DNA of 5,634 nucleotides from contig CALBTC010000222.1 in NCBI GenBank assembly GCA_937967805.1, positions 1 to 5,634 of the forward strand. Reading direction: 5' to 3'. A program made the translations under genes and the position numbers. The DNA comes from an uncultured Anaerolineaceae bacterium. GTDB taxonomy: Bacteria > Chloroflexota > Anaerolineae > Promineifilales > Promineifilaceae. Numbering within the stretch: position 1 is the stretch's first letter; every line of letters starts with the position of its first letter. The notes under the pieces were generated by a model, which saw only the letters and a list, made by a program, of their open reading frames with translations, was not told the origin of the DNA and ran no database searches. Below are positions 1 through 4,934 of this stretch, in pieces.

Positions 1-295
1 GAACGGTAGCAAACAAAAAGCCATCCCCCACGTTGCGCACAATGCCGCTGCCGCTGCTGGGCCCGGCGTATACGTTAATGTTGTCGTGCAGGCGGGCGTA
101 CGTCTGGTAAGGCAAAAAGCTGTTAGCAAAAGGCTGGGGTTTGGAGAAAACCGGCTGCGGGGGCTCGGCATCACAGACGTGGCCAATTTCATCACCCTGA
201 ATGAAACATTTGGCGGCGGCGGCCGTTTCCGGCCAGGCAAAAAATACAGTGGCGATAACCAACAAAGGGAGGCTCCAGCGGAAGAATCGGCTCAT
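1..295 (-). CDS. Secreted protein with SH3-like segment, N-terminal part only
   Basis: Partial gene: 98 codons are visible and the rest lies beyond the left edge. Residues 1-28 look like a Sec signal peptide: arginines at 3 and 6, a hydrophobic core from about residue 9 to 21 (LPLLVIATVFFAW), then an alanine run giving a likely cleavage site before Lys29. The mature protein begins with two cysteines (C30, C41) that could pair, then a proline-rich linker (about 45-62). From about residue 63 comes YARLHDNINVYAGPS followed by VRNVGDGFLFATV, which resembles the start of a bacterial SH3-like domain. Such domains are often fused to cell-wall enzymes, including L,D-transpeptidases; that role is only a guess because no catalytic part is visible. 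The ATG is preceded by AGAAGGAG about 13 nt upstream, a rather long spacing. The protein is probably exported and cell-wall associated. Confidence 0.7.
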   Translation of the reverse strand, partial: MSRFFRWSLPLLVIATVFFAWPETAAAAKCFIQGDEIGHVCDAEPPQPVFSKPQPFANSFLPYQTYARLHDNINVYAGPSSGSGIVRNVGDGFLFATV

Positions 296-327
296 AGGGT
301 GGTGAATGCTCCTTCTAGAAAAACTTA

Positions 328-351
328 ACGCAGAGGCGCAAAGGCACTGAG
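328..351. repeat. Three degenerate 8-nt repeat units
   Basis: Three adjacent units read ACGCAGAG, GCGCAAAG and GCACTGAG. They lie in the untranslated leader of the secreted-protein gene. Short tandem words of the GCGCAAAG / GCGCAGAG type occur between genes in various bacteria. With only three imperfect units this may be the remains of a longer array; no function can be given. Confidence 0.35.
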
Positions 352-382
352 ATTAACAATAATGGTCTGCGTTTGTTGGTTA

Positions 383-388
383 ATTATA
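383..388 (-). promoter_or_regulatory. Possible -10 box for the secreted-protein gene
   Basis: On the minus strand this reads TATAAT, a perfect -10 consensus. Transcription would start around position 376, giving an untranslated leader of roughly 80 nt before the ATG at 295. No good -35 hexamer lies at 16-18 nt spacing (the sequence there is ATCGCC), so the call rests on the -10 alone. Confidence 0.3.
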
Positions 389-432
389 GGCGATGTGGCG
401 AAATTGGCGATACGGCCGTTCCACGATCCACC

Positions 433-455
433 TACTGTAATAGTACAAATAGTAC
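433..455. promoter_or_regulatory. AATAGTAC direct repeat, possible operator
   Basis: AATAGTAC occurs twice with a 9-nt period (439-446 and 448-455). A preceding TACT (433-436) forms an inverted pair with AGTA (442-445), and GTAC at 443-446 and 452-455 is itself palindromic. This arrangement resembles a regulator binding site and lies about 45 nt upstream of the leftward TATAAT box. No regulator gene is nearby in the window, so the assignment is speculative. Confidence 0.25.
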
Positions 456-568
456 CATGATTTAAAAAATGGACACAAGTCCGAAACACTCCAGATCGAA
501 ACGTTTAAGATTTACTTAATTTTATGTCGTCTCCTGATTGGCGGACAGATTTAATCTTCTTCACTTAT

Positions 569-647
569 GACTACAACGAATTGGAGTAATTAACGAATTT
601 AATTTGCCAGAGAAAAAATTCGTTAATTACTCCAATTCGTTGTAGTC
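569..647. repeat. Perfect 32-bp inverted repeat with 15-nt loop
   Basis: The arm at 569-600 is the exact reverse complement of 616-647, with 15 nt between them (601-615). Pairing stops at both ends: 568/648 and 601/615 do not match. The right arm ends 8 nt beyond the Nudix stop codon at 656. The stem is AT-rich and neither side is followed by a T-run, so it is not a textbook intrinsic terminator, although so long a hairpin could still stop or protect the leftward transcript. Each arm contains ACGAATT twice (576-582 and 593-599 in the left arm). A small non-autonomous mobile or REP-like element is an alternative. Confidence 0.9.
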
Positions 648-655
648 TCGGTAGG

Positions 656-1084
656 TCATTTATTTTTCCCTCCAATTCCGTAGACCTGAAAAAACTCCTG
701 CAATAAAGTTTTGAATTCGAATCCTATAGGCAATGTGGTTAGTTCTGTTTCTTCAAAGTATGCCAATGCCTGCCCTTCATTTAAAACTAACTCTGTAACG
801 GGCCGATCAAGATAACCAACAAATACATATTGAATGATTGTGATCCCAGAAGAATGCGGCCGTTCAAAAACTTTCCAGAATTGGACGGGAACTTCAAGTT
901 CAATTTCCTCTTCTAGCTCACGTCGGATTGCTTCTGCTGGAGTTTCTCCGAGCTCAACTGCGCCACCAAGGGTGGACCAATAACCAGGAAATGAGAGGGT
1001 AGGCTTTTTGTCGCGTTGGTAAAGTAATACCTGGCCCTGCGGATTATACAAAATGGCTGTTACACATGACACACGATTGGACAT
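656..1084 (-). CDS. Nudix hydrolase
   Basis: A 142-residue Nudix-family protein, the usual length for a single-domain member. These enzymes cleave nucleoside diphosphates linked to another moiety, using divalent metal; the substrate cannot be told from sequence. The Nudix box spans residues 41-63: G41, E47, then R55-E56-L57 and E59-E60, fitting GX5EX7REUXEE. The late glycine of the consensus is Glu62 here, a position outside the metal-binding glutamates. The fold's first strands are seen in VTAILYNPQGQVLLYQR (8-24) and the W/G-rich lead-in PGYWSTLGG (33-41). A longer frame opens at 1162, but it would overlap the end of the zinc-ribbon gene and adds a non-family N-terminus, so the ATG at 1084 is preferred. 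It has only a weak purine-rich GAGCGAGA upstream. The gene follows the zinc-ribbon gene by 43 bp on the same strand and may share its transcript. It is more AT-rich than its neighbours. Confidence 0.9.
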   Translation of the reverse strand: MSNRVSCVTAILYNPQGQVLLYQRDKKPTLSFPGYWSTLGGAVELGETPAEAIRRELEEEIELEVPVQFWKVFERPHSSGITIIQYVFVGYLDRPVTELVLNEGQALAYFEETELTTLPIGFEFKTLLQEFFQVYGIGGKNK

Positions 1085-1127
1085 TTGTGAATTATCTCGC
1101 TCAGCACTTTGCTTCCCTAAACGAACA

Positions 1128-1826
1128 TTATGGTGCGACCAACAAACGGCCGCATCCCCCACAGTACACTTTACGCCCTTCGTCCACCTCTTTCACCTTG
1201 TTGGCCGAGACGGTGGTTTGGCAGCCCAGGCACATATTGACCCGCAGTTTGGCCACCGCCAGGCCGTGCTTTTGCTGGCGCAGTTGGTCATATTCTTGCA
1301 ATGAAGCAGCGTCTATGGCAGCCGCTTTGTTCTTGCGCGTTTGCATCAGTTTGTGCAGGCTGAGGGCCAGTTCGTTTTGTTCCTCTTTCAGGTGGGCGCT
1401 TTGCGTTTCCCATTTGGCGACGGCCGTTTCCAGTTCGCTGTCTGCGGCCGTTTTCTCTGCTTCGGCATCTTCCACCATCACCAATGCTTCCAGAACCTCA
1501 TCCTCCAGCGCGGCCTTGCGCCGTCCCAGCGACTCAATCTCCTGCTGCAAATCGGCCAGCTCCTTGGGATTGGTCACCTTGCCCGAATACAGTCGATTCT
1601 CAGAATTTTTGGCTTTGGTCGTCACGCTGCTCACTTCCAGCGTCAAGTCTTGATGTTTGGCCTGCCATTTTTGCAGCTCGGCAGCGGCCGTTTCCGCCCG
1701 TTGGCGCGCCGCCAGCAGTGACGGCGGCTCTTTCTGCGCCTGAAGCACCTGGCCCAGCCGTTTTTTCTTCTCATCAATTTCCGTATCCAGTTGTTGCAGT
1801 TGAAACAGTTGGTGAATTTGTGTCAT
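1128..1826 (-). CDS. Coiled-coil zinc-ribbon protein (DUF164 / COG1579 family)
   Basis: A 232-residue protein. Residues about 1-185 are almost entirely helical, charged and alanine-rich with a coiled-coil pattern (for example LFQLQQLDTEIDEKKKRL near the start). A C-terminal zinc ribbon has C199-x2-C202 and C222-x2-C225. The segment YSGKVTNPKELADLQQEI (80-97) is the signature turn region of the C4-type zinc-ribbon DUF164 family. Helicobacter pylori HP0958 (FlgZ), linked to flagellar gene control and RNA binding, belongs here; in other bacteria the role is poorly defined, so function is left open. The protein is probably cytoplasmic and may bind nucleic acid or act as a scaffold. The frame stays open upstream to 2102, but that part overlaps the divergent FemAB gene and is not family-like; the ATG at 1826 fits the family N-terminus. 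No strong Shine-Dalgarno sequence is visible. The gene contains four CGGCCG copies. Confidence 0.92.
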   Translation of the reverse strand: MTQIHQLFQLQQLDTEIDEKKKRLGQVLQAQKEPPSLLAARQRAETAAAELQKWQAKHQDLTLEVSSVTTKAKNSENRLYSGKVTNPKELADLQQEIESLGRRKAALEDEVLEALVMVEDAEAEKTAADSELETAVAKWETQSAHLKEEQNELALSLHKLMQTRKNKAAAIDAASLQEYDQLRQQKHGLAVAKLRVNMCLGCQTTVSANKVKEVDEGRKVYCGGCGRLLVAP

Positions 1827-1833
1827 AAGTTCG

Positions 1834-1860
1834 TGCCCAAATTGTATGCCCAAAATGGGC
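1834..1860. promoter_or_regulatory. Direct repeat plus hairpin in the divergent promoter region
   Basis: TGCCCAAA occurs at 1834-1841 and again at 1847-1854 (period 13). The second copy overlaps a small hairpin, GCCCA-AAA-TGGGC (1848-1860). On the minus strand the spacer region reads TACAAT (1846-1841), a possible -10 only 15 nt before the zinc-ribbon ATG; a second TACAAT lies at 1883-1878. The repeats could be an operator for the leftward gene or simply leader structure. Neither candidate -10 has a convincing -35. Confidence 0.3.
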
Positions 1861-1895
1861 AGAGGATTTGGCTGCCGATTGTAACATAAAGCCCC

Positions 1896-1927
1896 TTGCC
1901 AGCCATCTGCCTGATTTCCGGTATAAT
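1896..1927 (+). promoter_or_regulatory. Promoter of the first FemAB gene, possibly leaderless
   Basis: A perfect TATAAT (-10) lies at 1922-1927. The best -35 is TTGCCA at 1896-1901, but its 20-nt spacing is longer than usual. Transcription would begin at about 1934-1936, on or beside the ATG at 1936. The sequence between box and start (CGGCCCCT) has no Shine-Dalgarno, so a leaderless or near-leaderless message is likely if this box is used. Confidence 0.5.
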
Positions 1928-1935
1928 CGGCCCCT

Positions 1936-2997
1936 ATGTTGGATAAACTACTTGAAATCGGCGAACAGCCGTACAGCGACGAAGATGCCGAATGGGATGA
2001 GTTTGTAGCCAACCATCCCCACGGCAGCATCCTGCAAACGACAAACTGGGCCAGGCTTAAAAACCGCTTTGGCTGGACCTCGCACCGCGTCTGGCTGCGC
2101 AAGGATGGTGAATTGGTAGCCGGAGCGCAAATTTTGTACCGTTCGGCGGCTGTGGGGCTGGTGAAGATGGCCTATATTCCGCATGGTCCACTGGTCGATT
2201 GGGACGATGAGGAGCAGGTCGCCGTTTTACTCAACCAGATCGACCACTCGGTTTATGAGCGGGGGGCCAGCATTCTGAAAATGGAACCGCTGCTTTGGCA
2301 AAGCGAAGCGATGTCGGCCAAATGGCAGGCTATCTGTGAGCAGCACAACCTGCTGCCCGATACAGACACGATTCAGCCGCCGAACACGATTTTGGTTGAT
2401 TTACGGCCGTCTCCCGATGAAATTCTGGCCAACATGAAGCAAAAAACCCGCTACAACATTCGCCTGGCCGCCAAAAAAGATGTCGCCGTGCGGCAGGGCA
2501 GTCTGGACGACATTCCCGCTTTTAACAAGCTGATGCGCCAGACCGGAGAGCGGGATGAATTTGGCGTACATACCCCGATGTATTACCATGCTGCCTTTGA
2601 AATTTTTGAACCTAATAACCAGGTGGCGCTTTTTTTGGCCGAGTATGGCGGACGGCCGTTAGCCGGCGTGATGGTCTTTGTGCTGGGCGATATGGCCGCC
2701 TACCTGTACGGTGCTTCCTCCAACGAAGAACGGCAGCGCATGCCCACCTACGCTGTCCAGTGGGCGGCGATGGAATGGGCCAAAGCCCAGGGCTGCCGCT
2801 GGTACGATCTCTGGGGCGTGCCCGATGCGCCTGAAGAGGAACTGGAAGCCAGCTTCACCGAGCGGCACGACGGCCTGTGGGGCGTCTACCGCTTCAAGCG
2901 CGGCTTCGGCGGCCAGATTCAGCGCACCATCGGCGCCACCGACCGCATCTACAACAAACTCGTTTACAAACTTTACCAATGGCGCAGATCGCGGTGA
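1936..2997 (+). CDS. FemA/FemB-family peptidoglycan aminoacyltransferase, copy 1
   Basis: A 353-residue cytosolic protein of the FemAB / FemX group, whose members move an amino acid from aminoacyl-tRNA onto the stem peptide of a peptidoglycan precursor and so build interpeptide bridges. The fold is two GNAT-like domains. Family marks seen: an N-terminal SILQTTNWARLKNRFGW (31-47), a central MKQKTRYNIRLA (167-178), YLYGASSNEERQRMP (256-270) and YDLWGVPD ending at about 297, followed by GLWGVYRFKRGFGG. The length suits FemX-like members without a long coiled-coil insertion. Which amino acid is added cannot be read from the sequence. The ATG follows a TATAAT box by 8 nt without Shine-Dalgarno. 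The gene is divergent from the zinc-ribbon gene and is followed by a paralogue after 121 bp, probably on one transcript. An alternative role in modifying other amino-group acceptors is possible, since distant family members do so. Confidence 0.88.
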   Translation: MLDKLLEIGEQPYSDEDAEWDEFVANHPHGSILQTTNWARLKNRFGWTSHRVWLRKDGELVAGAQILYRSAAVGLVKMAYIPHGPLVDWDDEEQVAVLLNQIDHSVYERGASILKMEPLLWQSEAMSAKWQAICEQHNLLPDTDTIQPPNTILVDLRPSPDEILANMKQKTRYNIRLAAKKDVAVRQGSLDDIPAFNKLMRQTGERDEFGVHTPMYYHAAFEIFEPNNQVALFLAEYGGRPLAGVMVFVLGDMAAYLYGASSNEERQRMPTYAVQWAAMEWAKAQGCRWYDLWGVPDAPEEELEASFTERHDGLWGVYRFKRGFGGQIQRTIGATDRIYNKLVYKLYQWRRSR

Positions 2998-3107
2998 ACG
3001 GTATTCGGTAAACCGTATCGGTATTCAGTGAATTCGTCACCGTACGCCAAACGGTCGCAAAGCGACGTTACCGAATTACCGGCCACCGATTACCGATTAC
3101 TGATCAC
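2998..3107. repeat. Intergenic repeat element with hairpins between the FemAB copies
   Basis: Most of the gap consists of repeated words. CGGTATTCGGTAAA (2999-3012) recurs as CGGTATTCAGTGAA (3019-3032), with two mismatches. The right side has near-reverse-complement sequence TTACCGAATTACCG (3069-3082), then 7-nt units ACCGATT, ACCGATT, ACTGATC (3085-3105). The middle can form ACCGT/ACGGT (3039-3043 with 3051-3055) and, as an overlapping alternative, GTCGC-AAA-GCGAC (3054-3066). The whole looks like an imperfect inverted-repeat element of the REP or miniature-transposon sort. It lacks a T-run and so is a poor intrinsic terminator, but could affect the relative expression of the two genes. Confidence 0.6.
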
Positions 3108-3118
3108 CATTTCAACAA

Positions 3119-4234
3119 ATGACAACAACTCAAAAAGAGCCCACCTACCGGGCTTCTACGTTTAAGCTGGAAAAATCGAAGACGGCATGGCAGCAGGCGT
3201 TGGCCCAGATGCCCAACGGACACGCGCTGCAAAGCTGGGCTTGGGCCGAGCAAAAATCACGCTGGGGCTGGACGCCCATCCCGCTAACGCTCACCATTGG
3301 CGAGAGCAGTTGGGAACCGCTGGCGACGGCAATGGTGCTCAAGCGCAGTATTCCTTACACGCCGTTTTGCATCTTATACGTGCCCAAAGGCCCGGCCCTG
3401 GATTACAAAGATGGCCCCCTGCGGCGCGTGGTATTGGCCGAACTGGAAAATATTGCCCGGCGCGAGCGGGCCATTTTTATCAAGATCGATCCTGAGGTGG
3501 TGAAAAGCTGGGGCGAGGAAGTGGAACGGCCGTCACCCCTCGGCAAAAAATTCACGCAAGAACTCAAAGACCGGGGCTGGCGCTTCTCTGACGAACAAAT
3601 TCAGTTCCGCAACACCGTGGAGCTGGACCTGACCGAATCGGAAGAAAATTTGCTGGCGGCGATGAAGTCCAAAACTCGCTACAATATCCGGCTGGCGGGG
3701 CGCAAAGGCATCGTGGTGCGGTCCGGCACAGAGGCGGATTTTCCCACAATGGCCGAGATGTATGCCGAAACGGCCGCGCGAGATGGGTTTGGCATACGGC
3801 CGTCGGCCTACTATCTCGATGCCTGGCAAAGTTTTCATCAGGCGGGCATGGGCCATTTGCTCATTGCTGAATATGAAGATGATCCGATTGCGGCCGTTTA
3901 TTTAGTGCGGTTTGGCGAGCGCGTGATTTACATGTACGGTGCCTCCACCGACAAAGAGCGGCAACGGATGCCCAACTATTTGCTGCAATGGGAAGCGATT
4001 CGCTGGGGCAAGGCACAGGGGTGCCAAGTGTACGACTTCTGGGGCGCACCGGATGAATTCGAGGAAAGCGACCGCCTGTGGAGCGTCTGGCGTTTCAAAG
4101 CGGGGTTCAATGGTCAGGTGGTAAGACACATCGGCGCATGGGATTTTGTAGTACGGCCGTTGCTCTACCAACTCTACACTGTCGTTCTGCCTAAATATCT
4201 CAACTTCCTACGAGGTAGAAACGAAAGCAATTGA
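3119..4234 (+). CDS. FemA/FemB-family peptidoglycan aminoacyltransferase, copy 2
   Basis: A 371-residue paralogue of the preceding gene, with the same motif order: HALQSWAWAEQKSRWGW near residues 35-51, MKSKTRYNIRLAGRKG (182-197), YMYGASTDKERQRMP (271-285), YDFWGAPD ending at 312, then LWSVWRFKAGFNGQ. It should likewise use aminoacyl-tRNA to modify lipid-linked peptidoglycan precursors. In organisms with several Fem proteins, each often adds a different bridge position, so the two copies may act in sequence; that is inference. It has its own N-terminal extension (about 20 residues) and a longer hydrophobic-basic C-terminus (VVLPKYLNFLRGR). No Shine-Dalgarno and no -10 box is seen just before the ATG, which suggests transcription from the upstream gene's promoter. 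No terminator is seen after the stop. Confidence 0.88.
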   Translation: MTTTQKEPTYRASTFKLEKSKTAWQQALAQMPNGHALQSWAWAEQKSRWGWTPIPLTLTIGESSWEPLATAMVLKRSIPYTPFCILYVPKGPALDYKDGPLRRVVLAELENIARRERAIFIKIDPEVVKSWGEEVERPSPLGKKFTQELKDRGWRFSDEQIQFRNTVELDLTESEENLLAAMKSKTRYNIRLAGRKGIVVRSGTEADFPTMAEMYAETAARDGFGIRPSAYYLDAWQSFHQAGMGHLLIAEYEDDPIAAVYLVRFGERVIYMYGASTDKERQRMPNYLLQWEAIRWGKAQGCQVYDFWGAPDEFEESDRLWSVWRFKAGFNGQVVRHIGAWDFVVRPLLYQLYTVVLPKYLNFLRGRNESN

Positions 4235-4247
4235 GCAGGTATAACTG

Positions 4248-4256
4248 TGCTATAAT
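4248..4256 (+). promoter_or_regulatory. Extended -10 promoter of the toxin-antitoxin pair
   Basis: The sequence TGCTATAAT matches the extended -10 form TGnTATAAT exactly. It lies 13 nt past the stop of the second FemAB gene and 39 nt before the antitoxin ATG. A possible -35 (TTGAGC, 4231-4236) is only 14 nt away, but extended -10 promoters depend less on that element. The predicted start is near 4262. Confidence 0.55.
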
Positions 4257-4285
4257 GCGCCCACACTTCAAAGAATCAAAAAAGC

Positions 4286-4289
4286 GGAG
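4286..4289 (+). promoter_or_regulatory. Shine-Dalgarno sequence of the antitoxin gene
   Basis: GGAG, 6 nt before the ATG at 4296, is well placed. It contrasts with the two FemAB genes, which have none, and supports this start codon. Confidence 0.6.
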
Positions 4290-4295
4290 AATTGC

Positions 4296-4526
4296 ATGAA
4301 ATTCACTCGAATAACCGTGAATCCCAAGCAGATGGGCGGCGTGCCTTGTATACGAGGTTTGCGAATTCCGGTAGCCACAATCATTGGCATGATTGCCGAC
4401 GGCATGTCGGACGCAGAAATTCTTTCTGCCTATCCAGATTTGGATCAGGAAGATATTCGCGAAGCATTACTCTACGCTGCCGAAGCTGTACGAGAACGTG
4501 AGCTACCACTTTTGATCCCTGCATGA
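4296..4526 (+). CDS. DUF433 antitoxin-like protein
   Basis: A 76-residue protein matching the DUF433 family over nearly its full length: [17 protein letters not shown] (5-21), then [20 protein letters not shown] (23-42), [18 protein letters not shown] (46-63). The family has a small helix-turn-helix-like fold and is commonly encoded just before a PIN-like toxin, where it is thought to act as a VapB-type antitoxin and repressor of its own operon. The gene has its own extended -10 promoter and Shine-Dalgarno sequence, and its stop overlaps the next gene's start as ATGA, a sign of translational coupling. Its base composition (about half G+C) is lower than the surrounding genes, consistent with horizontal transfer of the pair. 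Confidence 0.88.
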   Translation: MKFTRITVNPKQMGGVPCIRGLRIPVATIIGMIADGMSDAEILSAYPDLDQEDIREALLYAAEAVRERELPLLIPA

Positions 4527-4897
4527 AATTCTTGGTAGACAATGCATTATCGCCACAAGTGGCTACGGGCCTACAAAATGCCGGACACGATGCAGTTCAT
4601 GTTCGGGATATGGGTCTTGCCACTGCTGAGGATGATGTGCTGCTTGATAAAGCAGCTGAAACAGACCGAGTAATTATTTCTGCCGATTCAGATTTTGGAA
4701 CTTTGCTGGCCCTGCGCCAGAGTGCCAAGCCATCTTTCATATTGTTTTGGCGCGGAACTGAACGTCGGCCTCAACAACAATTAGCTCTGCTATTAGCAAA
4801 CCTGGAAACAATTCAATCACATTTAGAAATTGGCAGCGTGGTGGTGTTTGAACAACACCGTATTCGCGTGCGTAGCTTGCCAATAGGTAAAGAATAA
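4523..4897 (+). CDS. DUF5615 PIN-like toxin
   Basis: A 124-residue PIN-like protein of the DUF5615 family, the usual partner of DUF433. PIN domains are metal-dependent RNases, with acidic residues clustered at the active site. Candidate ligands seen here: D6 in [12 protein letters not shown]36/D37 in [10 protein letters not shown], and D55 and D57 in [13 protein letters not shown]. All expected acidic positions are present, so the toxin looks intact. The start ATG overlaps the antitoxin stop by four bases. RNase activity and growth inhibition are inferred from the family, not shown here. The 37 bp to the next gene hold no terminator, so transcription may continue into the dehydrogenase. Confidence 0.88.
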   Translation: MKFLVDNALSPQVATGLQNAGHDAVHVRDMGLATAEDDVLLDKAAETDRVIISADSDFGTLLALRQSAKPSFILFWRGTERRPQQQLALLLANLETIQSHLEIGSVVVFEQHRIRVRSLPIGKE

Positions 4898-4917
4898 CTG
4901 TAATCATTCATTTATGT

Positions 4918-4922
4918 AGGAG
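4918..4922 (+). promoter_or_regulatory. Shine-Dalgarno sequence of the dehydrogenase gene
   Basis: AGGAG, followed by AAG, lies 12 nt before the ATG at 4935, somewhat further than ideal. No other in-frame start is closer, and the family N-terminus begins right at this methionine. Confidence 0.5.
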
Positions 4923-4934
4923 AAGTAATCAATT

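Larger units (their letters stand above)
296..655. other. Gene-free stretch with repeats, AT-rich right half
   Basis: No credible gene is seen here on either strand. Positions 481-720 have 84 G+C in 240 by hand count (35 percent), against 68 percent for 2761-2820 and 72 percent for 5221-5280. From left to right it holds a Shine-Dalgarno sequence and leader for the leftward secreted gene, three 8-nt repeat units, a TATAAT box, one CGGCCG copy, a TAGTAC direct repeat and a large perfect inverted repeat. A 21-codon reading frame at 524-589 runs into the inverted repeat and has no support. The stretch may be transferred or decayed DNA. Confidence 0.6.

Noticed and set aside
524..589. 21-codon plus-strand frame ending inside the inverted repeat
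   Set aside because: Very short, no Shine-Dalgarno sequence, no recognisable family, and its last codons are fixed by the repeat arm.
569..647. Standard rho-independent terminator
   Set aside because: The stem is AT-rich and followed by no T-run in either direction; kept as an inverted repeat of unknown role.
1085..1162. 26-residue N-terminal extension of the Nudix gene
   Set aside because: It overlaps the end of the zinc-ribbon gene and lies before the natural start of the Nudix fold.
1066..1653. Long plus-strand frame opposite the zinc-ribbon gene
   Set aside because: Serine- and alanine-rich composition typical of an antisense shadow; the minus-strand product has clear family motifs and a zinc ribbon.
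1827..2102. N-terminal extension of the zinc-ribbon gene
   Set aside because: It overlaps the divergent FemAB gene and its promoter, and its sequence does not look like the family; the ATG at 1826 gives the normal N-terminus.
2678..3031. Plus-strand frame inside and past the first FemAB gene
   Set aside because: Out-of-frame shadow rich in Ser, Ala, Pro and Thr; the FemAB frame carries conserved motifs throughout.
2998..3107. CRISPR array
   Set aside because: The repeats are short, degenerate and partly inverted, without uniform spacers or cas genes.
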